A DNA stretch of 28,200 nt, taken from assembly GCA_023426935.1 (NCBI GenBank), contig JAEZBR010000054.1:1-28200 (forward strand), read 5' to 3'. The notes beneath the pieces were generated by a model that had not been told where the DNA came from, did not search any database, and saw only the letters and a program-made list of their open reading frames with translations. The DNA comes from Bacillota bacterium. Its GTDB lineage: Bacteria > Bacillota_I > Bacilli_A > Erysipelotrichales > Erysipelotrichaceae. A program made the translations under genes and the position numbers. This document shows positions 24,166 to 28,200 of this stretch, piece after piece (positions within the stretch are counted from its first letter, which is position 1; each line of letters opens with the position of its first letter).

Positions 24166-25233
24166 ATGAACAACATTCCGTTAATTAGTGTTGTGATGCC
24201 TGTATACAATGTTGAGAAATACTTACAAAGAGCTGTCAGCAGTGTTTTAGAACAGACATATAGAAATTTTGAACTTTTTTTAATCGACGATTGTTCTACT
24301 GATGAAAGCGGGTGCATTAGTGACAAATGTGCTGAAACCGATGAAAGAATTAGTGTAGTCCACTTGGAAAAAAATGGTGGTTTGTCCAATGCTAGAAATA
24401 TAGGTTTAGGTTTATCTAATGGAGATTATATATTTTTTATTGATTCAGACGACTATATTGATAATGATTTGTTTTTGCAAGTTTATGACTCGTTGAAAAT
24501 TAATAAAGCAGATGTAATTGTGTTTGGATTAGAAGAAGATTATTTCGATAAAAATAATAAGTTGTCAAAAAAATATGTATTAAAATATGGCGAAAGCCTA
24601 TACTTGAATAATGTTGACGAAGTTAGGCGTAAAGTAATTTTTCTAGAACAAAAAACATTTTATGGATACGCATGGAATAAGTTTTACAATTTAGCAAAAT
24701 TAAAAGAATTAAAGCTTAAATTTGAACACATTGAATTAATAGAAGATGTCGTATTTAATATTAAGTGTTTTAATAATATAATCTCACTCAATGTGTTAAA
24801 TATCGCTCCTTACCACTATATGAAGCGTATAGATGGAAGCTTAACAAACAAATTTATTAAAGATTATTTTAATCTCAACAAACAAAGAATCAAATTAATT
24901 TACGATCAATATACCAAATGGAATTTATGCACTGATGAAGTTAAAACAATATTGGCAAATATTTTTGCAAGATATATATTTTCTGCATTGCAAAGAAACA
25001 ATGATGTAAAATCTGGGCTCAATAAGAAAGAAAAAAGATTATGGATTGACAAATTATATAAGGACAATTTGTTTAATCAACTTTTACCATATATGAATTC
25101 AAGCGGTTTAATTGGTTTCTTAGAATATTTTCTTAAAAAGAAAGACATAACTTGTTGCTTATTAATTAGTAGATTCATTTATTTTACAAAAAATAAGACT
25201 CCAATTCTTTTTGCTGCTGTTAAACGTCAATAG
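24166..25233 (+). CDS. Family 2 glycosyltransferase
   Basis: A 355-residue GT-A glycosyltransferase. ISVVMPVYNVEKYLQRAV, FELFLIDDCSTDES (nucleotide-binding aspartates) and SNARNIGLGLSNGDYIFFID followed by SDDY (the D-x-D metal/donor motif) are all present. The C-terminal half is the divergent acceptor region, Lys-rich and ending without a membrane segment. It resembles EpsJ/CpsI-type enzymes. It would extend the repeat unit at the cytoplasmic face. AAAAGGAGATAAACC supports the start. The sugar is not predictable. Confidence 0.9.
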   Translation: MNNIPLISVVMPVYNVEKYLQRAVSSVLEQTYRNFELFLIDDCSTDESGCISDKCAETDERISVVHLEKNGGLSNARNIGLGLSNGDYIFFIDSDDYIDNDLFLQVYDSLKINKADVIVFGLEEDYFDKNNKLSKKYVLKYGESLYLNNVDEVRRKVIFLEQKTFYGYAWNKFYNLAKLKELKLKFEHIELIEDVVFNIKCFNNIISLNVLNIAPYHYMKRIDGSLTNKFIKDYFNLNKQRIKLIYDQYTKWNLCTDEVKTILANIFARYIFSALQRNNDVKSGLNKKEKRLWIDKLYKDNLFNQLLPYMNSSGLIGFLEYFLKKKDITCCLLISRFIYFTKNKTPILFAAVKRQ

Positions 25234-25273
25234 AAACTATATTTTCCGATAAAATCACTAAAGGAGTATAAAA

Positions 25274-25306
25274 ATGGCACTGACAAACATTCAATATTCT
25301 AATTAA
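25274..25306 (+). pseudogene. Very short ORF or stub of a lost gene
   Basis: AAAGGAGTATAAAA precedes an ATG with only ten sense codons (MALTNIQYSN) before TAA. The same frame past the stop reads SYYDQIIKLAKKV and stays coding-like for about 25 codons before another stop. It could be the decayed start of a gene, or chance. The rest of 25234-25423 shows nothing recognisable. Confidence 0.3.
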
Positions 25307-25423
25307 AATAGTTACTATGATCAAATAATAAAATTAGCTAAGAAAGTGATACATACGCATTACCTTACGGCTGCTTTATAGAGTTATTTTAAAAGAAAAA
25401 TATATAGAAAGGCGGAGTGAAAT

Positions 25424-26104
25424 TTGACAAATATAGCGGAAAAACAACATAGGATATTATATTTTGACTATTTAAGGGTATTTGCAATAGTTGCGGTAAT
25501 GACTGTCCATATTGCTGCTATGAATTGGCATGCAGCGGATGTTAATGGTATTGATTGGCAAGTATTTAATTTTTATGACAGTATATCTCGTTGGGGTGTT
25601 CCTATTTTTGTTATGATAAGTGGTGCTTTATTTTTAAATAGAGACGACATTCCAGTAAAGACTATATATTCTAAATATATTCTAAGGCTGGTTATTGCGT
25701 ATTTTGTATGGAGTTTTATTTATTATCTGTTTCAAGGAGAGTCAATAGTACAACAGTTAGTAGGTCTTGTTCAACCTGGGAAAATGGCTAGATTATTAGT
25801 CATTTTAAGTGGTCATTATCATTTATGGTTTATTCCAATGCTTATTGGTATTTATATATGTTTGCCTGTGACTAAACAAATAGTCAAAAACAATAAAATC
25901 GCATTATATTTTTTGGTTATATCTTTTATATTTTGGTTTTTATTTCCGCAGATTGTCCTATTGATTAAAGATTTTGGAGGAGAAAGACTAATAACAATTA
26001 CTAACTCAATTAATAATAATTTGATTAATGGAACAAGAATGGAATTTGTAAAGAATTATACATTTTATTTCATCTTAGGATATGAGGTGAATAGTAAAAC
26101 TTAA
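25424..26104 (+). pseudogene. Acyltransferase 3 family gene truncated by an insertion element
   Basis: The first 226 residues of an integral-membrane O-acyltransferase (Acyl_transf_3, OatA/WecH-like), normally about 330-370 residues long. The conserved histidine region is VAVMTVHIAAMNW near residue 20, followed by SRWGVPIFVMISGALFLNR and GHYHLWFIPMLIGIY, both family hallmarks. It would acylate sugars of the polymer. The start is a TTG after GGCGGAGTGAAAT. The frame runs a few bases into the insertion element at 26100 and stops. After the element, at 28186, the sequence AAATACAATTC could resume the same frame, so the rest of the gene may lie beyond the window. Confidence 0.85.
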
Positions 26105-26110
26105 CGCAGC
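26100..26110 (+). repeat. Left terminal inverted repeat of the insertion element
   Basis: CTTAACGCAGC matches the reverse complement of 28175-28185 at 10 of 11 positions. A related sequence, CTCAACGCAGCTGCC, occurs inside at 26286-26300, next to a perfect TTGAGTTA/TAACTCAA hairpin (26266-26273 with 26283-26290). Confidence 0.6.
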
Positions 26111-26143
26111 TTTGAATAAGTTAATGCAGGTTGGCGAAAAGCG

Positions 26144-26198
26144 AAAAAAGGACAGACCCCTAAAAGTTGTTATTTTGAAGGGAATCTGCTCTTTTTTT
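26144..26198. terminator. Bidirectional terminator inside the insertion element
   Basis: CAGACCCC (26153-26160) pairs with GGGAATCTG (26180-26188), leaving one bulge. It is flanked by an A run at 26144-26149 and a T run at 26192-26198, so it should stop transcripts from both sides: the element's own genes from the right and the polysaccharide operon from the left. Confidence 0.6.
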
Positions 26199-26362
26199 GT
26201 CATAATTTATCCATAAATCCCTAGAAATGCTAGAATGAGGGCACAAAAAAAACATCTTGGATGGATTGAGTTAAATTTAGAATAACTCAACGCAGCTGCC
26301 TTGAAGAATAGTTTTCAGTCAGGTCATCGCATCGATAGCGGATGGCTACGATACGCAAGATG

Positions 26363-26707
26363 CTACTTTGAATTGGGGATTCCGGTTTTTAGTGGGAGAA
26401 GATGATTCCTAATCGTCTGCCACTTGGGACAATGTCCCCGGCTATAGACTTTGCAGTAAATCTTATGCTCCTCAAGATTGTTGAAGTATACCTCATCGAA
26501 TTCAAGCACATTGTCATATTCTAGAGGATCGACAAGTGCGAAGACGGTTCCGGATTCATCCAGATTCTCATTCAGGATGTAGTAATCGATGTTATCTGTA
26601 TAATCGTACAGATACAGATGAATTCTATGATCCGAATCTTTCTGAAGAGGCACATGCTTTTTAACAAGCTTGATGAGTGTTGGAAATTTGGGTGCGAGCT
26701 GTATCAT
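26363..26707 (-). CDS. Small accessory protein of the insertion element, function unknown
   Basis: A 114-residue protein whose ATG overlaps the transposase stop by 4 bp (ATGA), so it is co-translated. The sequence is acidic and Tyr-rich in the middle (IHLYLYDYTDNIDYYILN) with a short basic C-terminus holding GHCPKW. There is no signal peptide or membrane segment. I do not recognise the family. Canonical IS30 elements encode a single transposase, so this second gene may be an accessory or regulator specific to this subgroup. Confidence 0.65.
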   Translation of the reverse strand: MIQLAPKFPTLIKLVKKHVPLQKDSDHRIHLYLYDYTDNIDYYILNENLDESGTVFALVDPLEYDNVLEFDEVYFNNLEEHKIYCKVYSRGHCPKWQTIRNHLLPLKTGIPNSK

Positions 26708-28038
26708 AGTTTATTCTTGTCCAAAGAACGGCGAAATCCCGATAACAGTGAAGGGGTAAGTTCCACTGCCTTAGGATCGACCCAAGATATGTTGAATATC
26801 TTCTTAACATCGATACCGCTTGCACACAGATGGCTGAACAGATCATATGGACAATGATCGTTCAGCTTTTTTCTGTATATGGAGTTGGTTTGAGAAAAGA
26901 TCAGGTCAATCTGTTCCTGAGTAAAGTCATTAAAGGAAGTTCCTTTCGGACAGATCCTTCTGAAGTGCTCATGCGTGTTCTCGCAAGCACCTTTCTGATA
27001 AGGGGCACTGGGATCGCAATAGAATACAAGGATTCCATATTTTTCAATCTCCTTAGGGTCGGAAAACTCGGCACCGTTGTCTAAAAGCCATACGGATGGA
27101 AACACTTGATGAAACAGTTCTTCACCAAGCAGTTCATACAAATGATCGACAATGGCAGTAACTGAGGCAGAGTTATTGTGATCACGCAGGAATCCTAGTT
27201 GGAAGTCCCAGGAAGCCCAGGTTAATGTCAGAATGCACTTGCCACCTTTAACACCTTCTACGGTATCTCCCTGCAGTACCGCTTCGTCCGGATGCGCGTT
27301 CAGGTAATTCTGATAATCATCGTAAGTACGTCCGATCCGACAATTCTTGTCTACTTTAAGCTCTTTTGATTTCCTGACTCTTGGCTTCATTCTGATCATT
27401 CGCGGAAGATCGATCGGCTTAGCTTTAACTAATCCGTTTTTGATTAAGTTATATGCTTGCTTCTCACTTATAGAAAAGATACCGGGTGAAGATGTAAAGA
27501 TATGATGAACCGATTGGCCTTTCTTAAGGCGGGCAGAGATCAGGCTGTCAAATTCGGCCAACTCTTCTTCGGTCATATTCAATCCACTACGTGACTCGGT
27601 TCGTTTAGATAACGCTGCTTCATTCGCTTGCCTTGCATCGTAGATCTTCTTCATAAGCGGACATCTGCTTTTAGTAGGACATCCGTTACAAACATAGGGC
27701 GGATTGTTTAACTTGCTGCAGTGTTCTTCCTCGTAATCCGGACAATTCTGGCTACAATTCTGTTTAGCACAGCGTGAACAATACCTGTTCCGGCATTTAA
27801 ACGTCATTCCTGCACAAAGGCCTTGCCTTTTACAGTCAATTCGGTGTATACAGCGATTTTTGACATTGCGGCCTAAGCCAAAAGTATTGAGTGGCACGGC
27901 ATAGTTCTTTACTTCTCTGGCAATCGAGGTAGCGTTCTTATTGATTGATAAAGCGATAGAAGCGAATGAACTATGAAGTTCGATTTGAGTATGAATAATG
28001 ATGCGATCTGCTAGAGTCATTCGATTATATGTAGTCAT
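26704..28038 (-). CDS. IS30-family transposase with Cys-rich insertion
   Basis: A 444-residue DDE transposase. The N-terminal helix-turn-helix (MTLADRIIIHTQIE through ATSIAREVKN, about 7-45) matches the IS30 HTH. The catalytic triad is visible as Asp258 (GDTVEG), Asp320 (WLLDNGAEF) and Glu353 (KGACENTHEHFR), with the 33-residue D-E spacing of IS30. Between HTH and catalytic core lies a zinc-finger-like stretch (about 63-126) with roughly sixteen cysteines, seen in a Bacillota subgroup of the family. The start follows AAGGAGGACTATCATC. The gene looks intact, so the element may be active. Confidence 0.92.
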   Translation of the reverse strand: MTTYNRMTLADRIIIHTQIELHSSFASIALSINKNATSIAREVKNYAVPLNTFGLGRNVKNRCIHRIDCKRQGLCAGMTFKCRNRYCSRCAKQNCSQNCPDYEEEHCSKLNNPPYVCNGCPTKSRCPLMKKIYDARQANEAALSKRTESRSGLNMTEEELAEFDSLISARLKKGQSVHHIFTSSPGIFSISEKQAYNLIKNGLVKAKPIDLPRMIRMKPRVRKSKELKVDKNCRIGRTYDDYQNYLNAHPDEAVLQGDTVEGVKGGKCILTLTWASWDFQLGFLRDHNNSASVTAIVDHLYELLGEELFHQVFPSVWLLDNGAEFSDPKEIEKYGILVFYCDPSAPYQKGACENTHEHFRRICPKGTSFNDFTQEQIDLIFSQTNSIYRKKLNDHCPYDLFSHLCASGIDVKKIFNISWVDPKAVELTPSLLSGFRRSLDKNKL

Positions 28039-28091
28039 GATGATAGTCCTCCTTGTTCTACCATCCGCTTATTTGATGACTGACTTACTTC

Positions 28092-28120
28092 ATTATAGAC
28101 AATTGTCCTTGTTGGATGAA
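28092..28120 (-). promoter_or_regulatory. Possible transposase promoter
   Basis: On the minus strand a perfect TATAAT (28097-28092) lies about 54 bp before the transposase ATG. The -35 at 17-bp spacing is only TTCATC, a weak match. One copy of the AGTTAATGCA motif (28120-28129) abuts this promoter, which could allow autoregulation by transposase. Confidence 0.4.
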
Positions 28121-28174
28121 GTTAATGCAGGTCATGATCACTGTTTGGTTTGCATAAGTTAATGCAATGAAGGG

Positions 28175-28185
28175 GCTGCGCTAAG
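28175..28185 (-). repeat. Right terminal inverted repeat of the insertion element
   Basis: GCTGCGCTAAG, the inverted counterpart of the left repeat with one mismatch. The 15 bp beyond it are probably interrupted acyltransferase sequence. Confidence 0.6.
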
Positions 28186-28200
28186 AAATACAATTCAAAT

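Larger units (their letters stand above)
26100..28185 (-). mobile_element. IS30-family-like insertion element with two ORFs
   Basis: About 2.09 kb, bounded by imperfect 11-bp inverted repeats (CTTAACGCAGC at 26100-26110; its counterpart CTTAGCGCAGC read leftward from 28185). The left boundary coincides with loss of the acyltransferase frame, and A residues flank both ends, compatible with a 2-3 bp target duplication. Inside are a transposase, an overlapping small ORF and a terminator. The motif AGTTAATGCA occurs near both ends (26119-26128, 28157-28166) and again at 28120-28129, perhaps as transposase-binding sites. The exact ends are inferred, not proven. Confidence 0.75.

Noticed and set aside
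26286..26300. CTCAACGCAGCTGCC as the true left end of the insertion element
   Set aside because: The acyltransferase frame is already lost at 26100, where a better match to the right-end repeat lies; the inner copy may be a sub-terminal repeat or relic.
26618..27084. Plus-strand open frames opposite the transposase
   Set aside because: The minus-strand transposase is complete with a DDE triad and the plus frames have no family resemblance.

Overview
The window looks like a chromosomal segment of a low-to-moderate GC Gram-positive bacterium (Bacillota). I infer an Erysipelotrichia-like lineage, without certainty. The pointers are strong AGGAGG-type ribosome binding sites, lipoproteins, a sorting-signal-like surface protein C-terminus, an energy-coupling riboflavin transporter behind an FMN riboswitch, a LytR-CpsA-Psr protein and an IS30-type element with a Cys-rich transposase. 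I see no rRNA, tRNA or CRISPR array.

Left part, about 1-13550, housekeeping and transport genes: the 3' end of a leucine-rich-repeat surface protein; a three-gene ABC importer (lipoprotein, permease, ATPase) behind a clear promoter; a zinc-ribbon membrane protein overlapping a GNAT acetyltransferase; a convergent DJ-1/PfpI gene; asnB; an Mrp-type Fe-S carrier ATPase; a riboflavin transporter (ribU) with an FMN riboswitch and its terminator; a four-repeat lipoprotein; an aminotransferase; and, divergent from it, a short TyrA-like Rossmann protein overlapping a CBS-containing family II pyrophosphatase.

Centre, about 13555-14746, the most interesting region. A small serine recombinase gene is followed by a 536-bp non-coding stretch holding two 26-bp dyad sites in inverted orientation. 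Each has 12-bp half-sites resembling TTACAAAAAAGT around a central GT (left) or AC (right) dinucleotide, which is the expected architecture of serine-invertase crossover sites. Between them lie 114 bp with a TTGACA-N17-TTGAAT promoter that points away from the downstream operon in this orientation and fires into a small terminator just outside the left site. Inversion would point it at the polysaccharide operon. I read this as a phase switch, captured here probably in the OFF orientation.

Right part, about 14704-26100, a surface polysaccharide operon: a 13-codon leader ORF, a GT4 glycosyltransferase, UDP-galactopyranose mutase (glf), a decayed GT2 remnant, a second GT4, a Wzy-like polymerase, a Stealth-type sugar-phosphate transferase, a Wzx-like flippase, a LytR-CpsA-Psr protein, a GT2 and an acyltransferase. 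From about 17.2 kb the DNA is visibly more AT-rich than the left part, which suggests separate acquisition of this cassette. Together the genes would build a lipid-linked, probably galactofuranose- and sugar-phosphate-containing repeat unit, flip and polymerise it, and attach it to the wall. The initiating phosphoglycosyltransferase is not in view.

Right edge, 26100-28185: an IS30-family-like element, on the minus strand, with a second small ORF overlapping the transposase stop. It has inserted into and truncated the acyltransferase gene.
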